Source of the DNA: Roseisalinus antarcticus
GTDB lineage: Bacteria > Pseudomonadota > Alphaproteobacteria > Rhodobacterales > Rhodobacteraceae
Assembly (NCBI RefSeq): GCF_900172355.1
Contig: NZ_FWFZ01000004.1
Coordinates: 181,187-245,186, forward strand
Direction: 5' to 3'
DNA: 64,000 nucleotides
Under the pieces are notes generated by a model. The model was not told where the DNA came from. It ran no database searches and saw only the letters and a list, made by a program, of their open reading frames with translations. The position numbers and the translations under genes are program-made. Below, in pieces: positions 56,381 through 64,000 of this stretch (position 1 is the first letter of the stretch; each line of letters starts with the position of its first letter).

Positions 56381-57072
56381 GCGCCCGACACCCGCCCGGC
56401 CACACGGCGGCCGATGACCTCGGACAGCAACAGCGCCGCCATGGACACCACCACCGAGATCGCCACCAGCCGCAGGGCCGCGCCCTCTCCGCCCGGCACC
56501 TGCAGGAAGGTATAGATGGCCGAGGGCAGGGTCTGGGTCTGTCCGGGGATGTTCGACACGAAGGTGATCGTGGCGCCGAATTCCCCCATCGCCTTGGCGA
56601 ACCCCAGTATCGCCCCCGCGACCAGGCCGGGCAGGATCAGCGGCAGGGTGACGGTCGCAAATATCCAGGGCCGGGAGGCGCCGAGGGTCGAGGCGGCCTC
56701 TTCCAGCTTCGGATCGACCGCCTCGATTGACAGGCGGATGGCGCGGACCATCAGCGGAAAGGCCATGACGGCCGCCGCCAGCGCCGCGCCGGTCCAGCGA
56801 AAGGCGAAGACGATCCCGAGCTCGCCCAGCAGGCGCCCCAGCGGCCCCTGGGTGCCAAAGAGCAGCAGCAACAGGTAGCCCGTCACCACCGGCGGCAGGA
56901 TCAGCGGCAGATGCACCAGCCCGTTGACCAGCAGCTTGCCCGGAAACGACCACCGCGCGAGCGCATGGGCCGCCAGGACGGCCAGCGGCAACGTCATCAA
57001 CATCGCGACCAGGGCGACCCGCAGGGACAGCGCGACGGCCTGCCATTCCTGGGGGCCGAGCCAGCCCGTCAC
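56377..57072 (-). CDS. modB: Molybdate ABC transporter permease
   Basis: 231 residues from a GTG that overlaps the modA stop (GTGA). Five or six membrane helices; the inner-membrane loop 'EEAASTLGASRPWIFATVTL' is the ATPase contact motif. Longer upstream frames would run through modA and are rejected. Confidence 0.94.
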   Translation of the reverse strand: MTGWLGPQEWQAVALSLRVALVAMLMTLPLAVLAAHALARWSFPGKLLVNGLVHLPLILPPVVTGYLLLLLFGTQGPLGRLLGELGIVFAFRWTGAALAAAVMAFPLMVRAIRLSIEAVDPKLEEAASTLGASRPWIFATVTLPLILPGLVAGAILGFAKAMGEFGATITFVSNIPGQTQTLPSAIYTFLQVPGGEGAALRLVAISVVVSMAALLLSEVIGRRVAGRVSGA

Positions 57073-57848
57073 CCGGGGCCGTCCAGCAGGACAAAGCCCT
57101 GGGCCTCGAAGATCTGCCGGGCGGCGGGGCTGCGGAGGGCGTCGAGGAACGCGGTCTCTTCGGGCAGGTCTCGGGTCGTGAGGTCCGCTACCGGATAGAT
57201 GATCGGAGGATGGCTGTTCGCGGGAAAGGTGCCGACCACGGTGACACGGGGCTCGGCGGCCGCGTCGGTGGCATAGACGATGCCGTAGGGCGCCTCGCCG
57301 GTTGCCACGAGCGCGAGGGCGGTCCTTGCATTGTCGGTCTGTGCGACGGATGCCGCGATGCCGTCCCAGAGCCCGAGGCATTCCAGCGCGGCCTTGCCAT
57401 AGATCCCGGCAGGCACCGCCTCGACCAGCGCCATCGCCAGACGCCCGCCGCCCAGCCGCGTCGCGAGGTCGAAGGCGGGGCCGATCTTGGCAGGGGCGGC
57501 CCCGGGATCATGGGCGATCAGGACAAGCGCGTTGCCCAGTAGGTCCTGCCGCGTTCCGTCCTCTAGCAGGCCCTCATCGGCCAGAACATCCATCCATGCG
57601 GTGTTGGCCGACAGGAAGATGTCGGCAGGCGCCCCCAGCTGGATCTGCCGCGCCAGCGCCGAGGATCCGGCATAGGACACCAAGACCGAGGTGCCGGTCT
57701 CTGCCTCGACCATCGCCACGATCTCGTCGAGCGCGGTCTTGAGGCTGGCGGCGGCGAAGACGGTGACCGTCTCGGCGGCCGACACGCCGGCGCCAAACAG
57801 GGTCAGGCCTGCCGAGAGCATGGCGGCCCGGGCGGTCTGCAAGGTCAT
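57069..57848 (-). CDS. modA: Molybdate-binding periplasmic protein
   Basis: 259 residues from the ATG giving 'MTLQTARAAMLSAG', preceded by GGAGAG. Signal peptide with likely cleavage after VSA-A. Ligand-binding segments: 'VFAAASLKTALDEI', 'VSYAGSSALARQI' and 'APADIFLSAN'. It captures molybdate (or tungstate) in the periplasm. Confidence 0.95.
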   Translation of the reverse strand: MTLQTARAAMLSAGLTLFGAGVSAAETVTVFAAASLKTALDEIVAMVEAETGTSVLVSYAGSSALARQIQLGAPADIFLSANTAWMDVLADEGLLEDGTRQDLLGNALVLIAHDPGAAPAKIGPAFDLATRLGGGRLAMALVEAVPAGIYGKAALECLGLWDGIAASVAQTDNARTALALVATGEAPYGIVYATDAAAEPRVTVVGTFPANSHPPIIYPVADLTTRDLPEETAFLDALRSPAARQIFEAQGFVLLDGPG

Positions 57849-57866
57849 GGGCTCTCCGAGAACGGG

Positions 57867-57890
57867 CGATATGTCCGGGTGAACATATTG
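57867..57890. promoter_or_regulatory. Putative ModE-type Mo-box before modA
   Basis: ATATGT-N8-ACATAT (57869-57888) is an inverted repeat with AT-rich arms flanked by CG/TG, much like known Mo-boxes (TATATA-type arms around a 6-7 bp spacer). It begins 20 bp upstream of the modA start codon, between modE and modA. Repression by molybdate-loaded ModE would follow. Confidence 0.5.
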
Positions 57891-57914
57891 GTCAGGGCAG
57901 GTGCTGGGCAAGGC

Positions 57915-58298
57915 CTAAGTCTCGTCCGGGCGGTCACGCAGCAGGGCCTGAAGGGCGGCCACATCGGCCGCGCCGGCCCGCGCCGCGCTCTCCTCCAGCC
58001 TGCGATAATGGGCCAGCACGCGGTCCCCGGCCTCGGTCAGATGGGCCCCGCCGCCCGAGGGGCCGCCGCGGGTCCGGCCGACCAGGGGCTCGCGGAAGGC
58101 GCGGTTCATTTCTTCGACCAGGTTCCAGGCCCTCTTGTAGCTCATGCCCATGGCCCGGCCGGCGGCGGCGATGGAGCCTGCCTCGCGGATCCGGCCCAGC
58201 AGGTCGGCCTTGCCGGGGCCCAGCATCGCCTGGCCCCCGAACTGGATGCGCAGGCGCAACCGCGGCGCGGTGCCGGGGACCGTCGGATCATCTGCCAT
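57915..58298 (-). CDS. modE: ModE-type HTH regulator, short form lacking molybdate-binding domain
   Basis: 127 residues from the ATG giving 'MADDPTVPGTAPR'; upstream Met codons add only low-complexity residues. The winged-helix domain 'LGRIREAGSIAAAGRAMGMSYKRAW' (in two parts), 'LVEEMN' and 'GGPSGGGAHLTEAGDRVL' match the N-terminal half of ModE. The C-terminal TOBE/Mop domain is absent. It may sense molybdate another way or be a LysR-like HTH of the ModE family. It precedes modABC on the same strand, 66 bp away. Confidence 0.85.
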   Translation of the reverse strand: MADDPTVPGTAPRLRLRIQFGGQAMLGPGKADLLGRIREAGSIAAAGRAMGMSYKRAWNLVEEMNRAFREPLVGRTRGGPSGGGAHLTEAGDRVLAHYRRLEESAARAGAADVAALQALLRDRPDET

Positions 58299-58453
58299 GG
58301 CGCAACTGTCGGCCATCGCGGCGGTGCTGGCAACCGGGCCGCGCCCGGCGGTCCGGCGCGATCGGTCGCGCGACCTCGGCCACATCACCTGTTGACATAA
58401 CCCGCAAGCAAGCCGACCTATCTTGTTAAGAAAACAGAGATATGAGGTATGTC

Positions 58454-59386
58454 ATGGCGAGACCGAGCAAGGCGATCATCACCTGCGCGGTGACCGGTGC
58501 GATTCATACGCCCTCCATGTCGCCCTATCTTCCGATCACGCCGGAGGAGATCATCGAATCCGCCATCGGCGCGGCAGAGGCCGGGGCGGCGATCCTGCAC
58601 CTTCATGCCCGGGACCCCGAGACCGGGCGCCCGGACCAGACACCCGAGGCGTTCGGGCGCTTCCTGCCGCAGATCAAGCAGCGCACCTCGGCGGCGATCA
58701 ATATCACCTCGGGCGGCAGCCCCTTCATGAAGGTCGAGGAACGGGTGCTGCCCGCGGCCCGGTTCAGCCCCGAAGTCGCCTCTCTCAACATGGGCTCGAT
58801 CAACTTCGGGCTCTACGGGATGCTCGACCGCTACAAGGACTTCAAGCATGCGTGGGAGCCGGAGTTCCTCGCCTCGACCCGGGACCTGGTGTTCCGGAAC
58901 TCGTTCCAGGATATCGAGTACATCCTCGAGACCTGCTATCAGAACGACACGCGGTTCGAGTTCGAGTGTTACGACATCGCGCATCTTTACAACCTCAAGC
59001 ATTTCCTCGACCGGGGGCTGCTGAAGCCGCCGCTGTTCATCCAGTCGGTGTTCGGCATCCTGGGCGGCATCGGCACCCATCCCGAAGACGTCATGATGAT
59101 GAAGCGGACCGCCGATCGGCTGTTCGGCGACCAGTACCGCTGGTCGGTGCTGGGGGCGGGTGCGGCGCAGATGCGGATCGCCGCCATGGCCGCCAGCATG
59201 GGCGCGAACGTGCGCGTGGGGCTGGAGGATTCGCTGTGGGACGGGCCCGGCAGGCTGGCGAGATCCAACGCGGACCAGGTCACGCGGGTGCGGCAGATCC
59301 TCGAAGGGATGGGGCTGGAGATCGCGACGCCTGACGAGGCGCGAGAGATCCTGCAACTCAAGGGCGCGGACAAGACCGCGATGTGA
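58454..59386 (+). CDS. BKACE family enzyme (beta-keto acid cleavage, formerly DUF849)
   Basis: 310 residues from ATG 58454 (GAGG 6 bp upstream); an ATG at 58442 is an alternative. Zinc-binding His pair in 'AAILHLHARDPETG', the catalytic 'ITCAVTGA' start, 'SLNMGSINFG', and the Glu in 'VGLEDSLWDG' are BKACE hallmarks. Family members use acetyl-CoA to cleave beta-keto acids such as 3-keto-5-aminohexanoate. The substrate here is unknown; neighbours suggest a catabolic pathway linked to an ABC importer. Confidence 0.93.
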   Translation: MARPSKAIITCAVTGAIHTPSMSPYLPITPEEIIESAIGAAEAGAAILHLHARDPETGRPDQTPEAFGRFLPQIKQRTSAAINITSGGSPFMKVEERVLPAARFSPEVASLNMGSINFGLYGMLDRYKDFKHAWEPEFLASTRDLVFRNSFQDIEYILETCYQNDTRFEFECYDIAHLYNLKHFLDRGLLKPPLFIQSVFGILGGIGTHPEDVMMMKRTADRLFGDQYRWSVLGAGAAQMRIAAMAASMGANVRVGLEDSLWDGPGRLARSNADQVTRVRQILEGMGLEIATPDEAREILQLKGADKTAM

Positions 59387-59545
59387 GGCCCCGCTGCGGG
59401 GCGCCCATCGCTTCTTGCGATACCCGGCATCGGCATTCTTCATCACGGGAGCCGCCCCGCCGCGCTATCTTCCCGTCCAAGCCGCCCGTCAGGCGGCGCA
59501 CCCCCCGCCGCGGTCACGCCGCACCCCGTATTCGATGGAGACACC

Positions 59546-60427
59546 ATGAGCGACACAAGCACCCCGATCCGTCCGGTGATACAGCGTTTCCGGCTTGGGG
59601 AGGCCTGGGTGACCACGATCCTTGACGGCGCACAGCTGCGAGAGCCCCTGCGGCCGCCCTTCATGATGGACAAGGACGATGCCGCCCTGCAGGCGATCGC
59701 CAGCGAGAATCGCCTGCCCTGGGACCAGTTCGAGAACACCTACACCCCTGTCGTCGTCGAGCTTGGCGGAGAGGTCGTGCTGATCGACACGGGCTTCGGC
59801 CCCGGCGGGCGGAACGCCGGCGCGGGGATGTTGCGCGAACGGCTGGGGCAGGCGGGCTATGGGCCCGAGGACATCACGGTCGTGGCCTTCACCCATTCCC
59901 ACCCCGATCATATCGCGGGCGTGATGGAGGGCGACACGCTCGCCTATCCCAACGCCCGCCACGTCATCGGTCGGGTGGAGTTCGACGCCTGGAAGAGCGG
60001 TGAAGGCATCCCCGAAAGCCGCGCCGCGAACCGCGATCTGTTCCTCAAGGTCATAGCGCCTCTGGAAGATCAGCTGACATTCGTGGCCGAAGGCCAGAGC
60101 GTGGTGCCAGGCATCGTGGCCGAAGAGGCGTTCGGCCATTCCCTCGGCCACATGATGTATCGGGTCACCAGCGGGGGGCAGGAGGCGCTGATCTGGGGCG
60201 ACGTCACGAATCACTATGCCTTCTCGCTGCGCCATCCGGACAGCCCCGTGGGATTCGACGACGACAAGCCGCAAGCAATCGAGACGCGCAAACGGGTGCT
60301 CGCGATGGTCGCGGACGCCGGAACCCTCGTGATCGGACACCACATGCCGTTCCCGGCGGTGGGCCATGTAGAGCGGGACGGCGACAGCTATGCCTGGCGG
60401 CCGGCGACCTACCAGCTCTGGATCTGA
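59546..60427 (+). CDS. Metallo-beta-lactamase-fold hydrolase
   Basis: 293 residues. Metal motif 'FTHSHPDHIAGVMEG', third-shell His in 'GHSLGHMMY', Asp in 'IWGDVTNHYAFS', His in 'VIGHHMPFPAVGH'. The layout fits the quorum-quenching lactonase / methyl-parathion-hydrolase-like group. No signal peptide. Lies 160 bp after the BKACE gene on the same strand and before a strong terminator. Probably hydrolyses an ester, lactone or thioester intermediate. Confidence 0.88.
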   Translation: MSDTSTPIRPVIQRFRLGEAWVTTILDGAQLREPLRPPFMMDKDDAALQAIASENRLPWDQFENTYTPVVVELGGEVVLIDTGFGPGGRNAGAGMLRERLGQAGYGPEDITVVAFTHSHPDHIAGVMEGDTLAYPNARHVIGRVEFDAWKSGEGIPESRAANRDLFLKVIAPLEDQLTFVAEGQSVVPGIVAEEAFGHSLGHMMYRVTSGGQEALIWGDVTNHYAFSLRHPDSPVGFDDDKPQAIETRKRVLAMVADAGTLVIGHHMPFPAVGHVERDGDSYAWRPATYQLWI

Positions 60428-60494
60428 CCGAAACGGGCCCTTGATATTTCATGATACCCGGTATCTGAAGATCTGAAGCGCAAAAAAAGGACGG

Positions 60495-60519
60495 CGGCCG
60501 AGTGCTCGGCCGTCTTTTT
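60495..60519 (+). terminator. Intrinsic terminator after the MBL hydrolase
   Basis: Eight-bp stem (60495-60502 with 60505-60512) with a 2-nt loop and a T5 run after it. An A7 run precedes it (60482-60488), so it could work on both strands. Confidence 0.85.
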
Positions 60520-60567
60520 CGTGCTGGCCCGCATCCGCTTGAATCCGTGGGAAATTGATAGTTCATT

Positions 60568-60579
60568 ATAGTATACAAT
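60568..60579. promoter_or_regulatory. Possible GntR operator
   Basis: ATAGTATACAAT is almost the palindrome ATTGTATACAAT found for FCD-type GntR regulators (one mismatch), in an AT-rich stretch 129 bp before the GntR start. Autoregulation is plausible. Confidence 0.45.
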
Positions 60580-60708
60580 GGTTTTTCAGAGAGTCTGGTA
60601 AATTCACGAGTCCTCCGTTTGGGCTGCACGTCCCAGAAAAAGCTTGCGCATTGACGTAAATGATCGCTTGATAAAAGATCAGTGAAATTTCTCGGGAGAC
60701 CGTTTTCA

Positions 60709-61356
60709 GTGAATCTGATCCGTCACAAAGTTCTGGACCTGATCCGAAGCGAGATCCTCAGCTGCACCTTTCAGCCGGGGGAAGAGCTGCGCGAAGCCGA
60801 TCTGGCCGACCGCTACGACGTGTCGAAATCGCCCGTGCGAGAAGCGCTCCAGTATCTGAAATTCGAAGGCCTGGTCGAGACCGAGCCGCGCCGGGGCCAC
60901 CGGGTCACGCCGATCTCGGTGTCGGACGCCCATGACATCCTCGACATGCGCGAGGCGCTGGAGCTGGCGGCCACGCGCAAGATCGCGAAGGACGCCAGCG
61001 ATGAGACGCTGAAGGGCTTCGACGCCTGGCGCGAGGCCGACGTGTCCGACATCCGGGCCTTCGCCAGCTACAACAGGGCCTTTCACATCGTCATCGCGGA
61101 GGCCTCGGGGAACCGGCGCCTGCTGCGCGAGGTCCGGCGCCTGCTCGACGCCTACGAGCGGCTGTGTCTCGTCTCTCTGGAACGTCTTCGCGATGACCAG
61201 GGCGACATGCGCGAGGCGCTTTCGGACCATTGCGTCCTTATCGATTCGCTTCAGGCGCGCGATGCCAGGGCCGCCGCGCGGATCAGCGAGCGGCATCTGC
61301 GGCGTTCCAGACGGCAGATCATCAAGGGATTGGAGAACCGTCCGATTGTCGACTGA
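60709..61356 (+). CDS. GntR family transcriptional regulator (FCD domain)
   Basis: 215 residues if GTG 60709 is used (GGGAG 10 bp upstream); GTG 60682 would add 9 residues and is possible. N-terminal winged helix 'FQPGEELREADLADRYDVSK' and 'SPVREALQYL', then an all-helical FCD ligand domain with metal-type Asp/His residues ('MREALELAATRKI', 'YNRAFHIVIAEASGN', 'DHCVLIDSL'). Likely controls the flanking BKACE/MBL and transporter genes in response to a carboxylate. Confidence 0.9.
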   Translation: MNLIRHKVLDLIRSEILSCTFQPGEELREADLADRYDVSKSPVREALQYLKFEGLVETEPRRGHRVTPISVSDAHDILDMREALELAATRKIAKDASDETLKGFDAWREADVSDIRAFASYNRAFHIVIAEASGNRRLLREVRRLLDAYERLCLVSLERLRDDQGDMREALSDHCVLIDSLQARDARAAARISERHLRRSRRQIIKGLENRPIVD

Positions 61357-61389
61357 CACGGACGGCGGGCCGAGGAGGGGCCGAACATA

Positions 61390-62175
61390 ATGGACGGGGC
61401 AGGGAGTGTGCAGAAGATGAGCGGCAGCGTGGTAGGGGCCCAGCGCCTGGGAAAGACGTTCGGCGATGGCAGCGTGGTGGCCCTGGAGGATGCGACGTTC
61501 GACATCCGGCCCGGATCCTTCGTCTCCCTCGTGGGGCCGTCGGGATGTGGCAAGTCGACGATGCTGCGGCTGATCGCGGGGCTGATCGGCAAATCGTCGG
61601 GAGAGCTGATGGTTCACGGCAAGTCGGTCGAGGGGCCGCGGACCGATGTCGGCATGATGTTTCAGAAAGCCACCCTTCTGGACTGGCGCACGGCGATCGA
61701 GAACGTCCTGCTGCCGACGGAGGTGTCGCGCACGGTGACCAAGGCGGACCGCAAGCACGCCGCCGACCTGTTGCGGATGGTGGGGCTCAAGGATTTCCTC
61801 TTCGCCTATCCCTCGCAGCTGTCCGGCGGGATGCAGCAGCGGGTCGCGCTGGCGCGGCTGCTGCAAACCGGTGTCGACCTGCTGTTGCTGGATGAGCCTT
61901 TCGGCGCACTGGACGAGTTCACCCGCGAACGGCTCAACGTCGAGCTGATGCGGATCGTGACCGAGCTGAAGTCCACGACGCTGTTCGTCACGCACAACAT
62001 CGCCGAGGCGATCTTTCTGGCCGACCAGGTCTTTGTCATGACGCCGCGCCCGGGACGGATCGCGCAGATCGTCGAGGTCCCGTTCGACCGCCCGCGCCCG
62101 CTGTCGATTCAGACCTCGCCCGAATTCAACGCGCTCGTTGCCGAAGTGCGGGACATCCTGGGTGAGGATCACTGA
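61390..62175 (+). CDS. ABC transporter ATP-binding protein, nitrate/sulfonate/taurine type
   Basis: 261 residues. Walker A 'LVGPSGCGKSTMLRLIAG', Q-loop 'MMFQKATLLDWRT', signature 'LSGGMQQRVALARLL', Walker B 'LLLLDEPFGALDEF'. Belongs to the SsuB/TauB-like family. Its stop overlaps the first permease start by 1 bp. The ribosome site GAGGAGGGG is slightly distant (about 10 bp), and Met 10 is an alternative start. Confidence 0.94.
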   Translation: MDGAGSVQKMSGSVVGAQRLGKTFGDGSVVALEDATFDIRPGSFVSLVGPSGCGKSTMLRLIAGLIGKSSGELMVHGKSVEGPRTDVGMMFQKATLLDWRTAIENVLLPTEVSRTVTKADRKHAADLLRMVGLKDFLFAYPSQLSGGMQQRVALARLLQTGVDLLLLDEPFGALDEFTRERLNVELMRIVTELKSTTLFVTHNIAEAIFLADQVFVMTPRPGRIAQIVEVPFDRPRPLSIQTSPEFNALVAEVRDILGEDH

Positions 62176-63032
62176 TGGCCATCGCCGAAAGCACCCTGCA
62201 GAAAGGCAGCGGCGGCATCAGCGTTCGCCAACGCAAGATGCTGACCCATGCGGCCATTTTCCTGATCCTTGTCGGCCTGTGGGAGATTGGCAGCCGTACA
62301 GGCTGGCTCGACCCGCTGTTCTATCCGCGCCCGACCAACATCCTGCGGTCGTTCTGGCTGATCTACATCGCGAACGGCAATATCTGGTTTCACCTCTATG
62401 CCACCATGGTGCTTGTCTTCGCAGGCTGGTTGGCGGGGTCGATCCTGGGGGTCGGACTTGGGGCGCTGGTGGGCTTCAACCCGCTCGTGCGCCGGTTTCT
62501 GAAACCCTATGTTATCGTGCTCGAGGCGACTCCGCGGATCGCTGTCGCTCCGTTGCTGATCGCGCTACTGGGCTTCGGCGCGCCGTCAAAGATCGCCATC
62601 ATCATGCTGGTCTGCTTCTTCGCGCCCTTCATCAACACCCTGTCGGGCGTGGTGAACGTGAACGAGGACCGGCTGGAGCTGTTCCGGTCCCTCGGCGCCA
62701 GCAAGATGCAGGTCCTGCGCAAGCTGGTGCTGCCCGACGCGATCCCGGTCATAATGGCAGGTGAGCGTCTGGCCCTGACAGCGGCCCTGTCCGGGGCGCT
62801 GGTGGCGGAATTCATCCAGCGCGACGAGGGCATCGGCTCGTTGATCCTGATCTACACCCGCAACCTGAACATGGCCTCCGCCTTCGCGTGCATCTTCACG
62901 CTGACGATCGTCGGCTTCCTGATCTTTCGCGGGATGGAGCGGCTCGACCTCTGGATCGCCTACTGGAAATCCGAGACCGGCATGAAGCGCGTGGGCGCCC
63001 GCCGGGCCCGGCAGATGAAGGGAGACATCTGA
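62175..63032 (+). CDS. ABC transporter permease 1, SsuC/TauC family
   Basis: 285 residues, six predicted membrane helices. EAA-loop contact motif 'LFRSLGASKMQVLRKLVLPD'. Overlaps the ATPase gene and the second permease gene by 1 bp each (TGATG). Substrate unknown. Confidence 0.93.
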   Translation: MAIAESTLQKGSGGISVRQRKMLTHAAIFLILVGLWEIGSRTGWLDPLFYPRPTNILRSFWLIYIANGNIWFHLYATMVLVFAGWLAGSILGVGLGALVGFNPLVRRFLKPYVIVLEATPRIAVAPLLIALLGFGAPSKIAIIMLVCFFAPFINTLSGVVNVNEDRLELFRSLGASKMQVLRKLVLPDAIPVIMAGERLALTAALSGALVAEFIQRDEGIGSLILIYTRNLNMASAFACIFTLTIVGFLIFRGMERLDLWIAYWKSETGMKRVGARRARQMKGDI

Positions 63033-63904
63033 TGGCCGATACGTCAACGCAGGACCGCGACAACATCTGGTTCGCACGTGCCATGGGCGTCCTGCCGCAT
63101 ATCATGCTGTTCCTCGGGCTTCTGGCCGCGTGGGAGATCGCGGTGCGGACCGGGATCATCACCTCGATCATCATCCCGCCGCCGAGCAAGATCGTCGCCG
63201 CGATCTGGATGCTCTATGTGTCGCAAGGAACAATCTACAAGCACTTCTTCATCACCTTCACAGAGGCGGTGGTCGGCTTCGGCATCGGCGCCGGCGTGGC
63301 GATCAGCCTGGCGGTGGCCTCGGCCCTGTCCGAGCGGTTCAAGACCTATGTCTCGCCCTATGCCATCGTGCTGAACGTGACGCCGGGCATCGCGCTCACG
63401 CCGATCATCATCGCCTGGTTCGGCTTCGGCATGGGCTCGAAGATCGCGCTGGCGGCGATCATCTCGTTCTTTCCGATCTTCGTGAACACGCTGTCGGGGC
63501 TGTTGCAGCGCGACGAGGACCGCGAAGAGCTGTTCCGGTCCCTCGGCGCGACCCACTTCAAGGTGTTCCTGAACCTGCGGGTGCCTTCGGCCCTGCCGCT
63601 GATGTTCGCGGGCCTCAAGATCGGCCTGACGACAGCGCTGATCGGCGCCGTGGTGGCCGAGTTCACCCAGGCGACCGACGGTGTCGGCGTCCTGATGAGC
63701 CGCTTCTCGTTCCAGCTGAACATGGCGGCCTCGCTCGCGACCCTTTTGAGCATGACCCTGATCGGGCTCATCCTCTTCTATTCAATGGAATTTCTCGACG
63801 ACCGGATCGTTTTCTGGCGGCGAGAGACGCGCAGGGCGGCAGCGTCCCGCGCGAAAGCCCGGCGCTGGGAGGCGAGTTATGCCCGAAAGTTGGTGATGGT
63901 CTGA
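63032..63904 (+). CDS. ABC transporter permease 2, SsuC/TauC family
   Basis: 290 residues from ATG 63032. Six membrane helices and EAA-loop 'LFRSLGATHFKVFLNLRVPS'. Clearly a paralogue of permease 1, so the transporter core is a heterodimer, which is uncommon in this family where one SsuC-type gene is typical. The C-terminus is a basic tail. No substrate-binding protein gene is found in the window. Confidence 0.93.
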   Translation: MADTSTQDRDNIWFARAMGVLPHIMLFLGLLAAWEIAVRTGIITSIIIPPPSKIVAAIWMLYVSQGTIYKHFFITFTEAVVGFGIGAGVAISLAVASALSERFKTYVSPYAIVLNVTPGIALTPIIIAWFGFGMGSKIALAAIISFFPIFVNTLSGLLQRDEDREELFRSLGATHFKVFLNLRVPSALPLMFAGLKIGLTTALIGAVVAEFTQATDGVGVLMSRFSFQLNMAASLATLLSMTLIGLILFYSMEFLDDRIVFWRRETRRAAASRAKARRWEASYARKLVMV

Positions 63905-63969
63905 AGTAGGCGGCATATCATGGCGGTGTTCAAGATGCCGTCGTTCTCAGAGAGAAAGGATATGCCACC

Positions 63970-64000
63970 ATGGCCAAATCTACCGTTGTCCCGTTCGAGC
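63970..64000 (+). CDS. Start of a new gene cut by the window end, possible IS transposase
   Basis: ATG 63970 opens a frame beginning MAKSTVVPFE, with a GAGAGAAAGGA-like ribosome site upstream. The short start resembles IS256-type transposases by memory of style only. Position just 65 bp after a transporter operon, where the next operon gene is expected, is compatible with an insertion. Only ten residues are visible, so the call is weak. Confidence 0.3.
   Translation, partial: MAKSTVVPFE

Noticed and set aside
58392..58424. Sigma-70 promoter before the BKACE gene (TTGACA at 58392 with TATCTT)
   Set aside because: Spacing of 21 bp is too long for a standard promoter, so the site is not called.

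Overview
The window (64 kb, GC-rich, tightly packed genes) reads as chromosome of an alphaproteobacterium of the Rhodobacteraceae/Roseobacter type. Support comes from the hemN - fnrL - uspA - ccoNOQP - ccoGHIS arrangement with two FNR-type boxes, an Irr-type ICE box in front of a membrane-bound ferritin gene, a five-gene fdsGBA-fdhD-fdsD formate dehydrogenase operon, DUF2794, and high third-position GC throughout. No rRNA, tRNA, CRISPR array or prophage was seen. The only hint of a mobile element is a possible transposase start at the extreme right end.

Layout. 1-5.8 kb: end of a bacterial alpha-2-macroglobulin gene coupled to pbpC (periplasmic defence and peptidoglycan pair). 6.0-11 kb: two tiny membrane proteins, then an ABC ATPase, an FtsX-type permease, a lipocalin-like secreted protein and an FMN-binding PNPOx-like protein, all overlapping. 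11-14.2 kb: a flavoprotein-SelD fusion converging on mnmH/selU (selenophosphate and 2-selenouridine tRNA). 14.3-15.8 kb: an unrecognised membrane protein. 15.9-21.6 kb: serine biosynthesis (serC-serA with a phosphoesterase on one strand; a Stf0 sulfotransferase overlapping serB on the other). 21.5-24.8 kb: cytochrome P450, the mbfA iron exporter with its Irr box, and a self-regulating TetR gene with two palindromic operators. 24.8-34.1 kb: mixed housekeeping and hypothetical genes (NYN/LOTUS RNase-like, DUF3137, glutathione-dependent formaldehyde dehydrogenase, two tandem I78 inhibitor lipoproteins, DUF2794, NlpC/P60, leucyl aminopeptidase, beta-carbonic anhydrase, asd).

34.2-45.6 kb is a microaerobic respiration island: hemN, fnrL, uspA, the cbb3 oxidase structural genes, a clear terminator, a second FNR box, and the assembly genes ccoGHIS. 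45.6-53.1 kb: aroQ and the NAD-dependent molybdenum formate dehydrogenase operon (fdsG-fdsB-fdsA-fdhD-fdsD, Cys-type active site) behind a LysR regulator. 53.2-58.3 kb: an EPS-type sugar transferase, a second phosphoesterase, and modE-modABC molybdate uptake with a putative Mo-box. The molybdate transporter and the Mo-dependent formate dehydrogenase are a plausible functional pair. 58.4-63.9 kb: an uncharacterised catabolic/transport cluster (BKACE enzyme, metallo-beta-lactamase-fold hydrolase, GntR regulator, ABC ATPase and two different SsuC-type permeases) with no substrate-binding protein in view. The right edge opens a new reading frame that may be an IS transposase.

The most interesting items are the BKACE/MBL/ABC cluster of unknown substrate, the selD-mnmH pair in a region whose formate dehydrogenase uses Cys, an insertion in CcoP next to haem 2, the Irr box on mbfA, and several perfect palindromes between genes. 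No computation or database search was run. Family calls rest on motifs read by eye.
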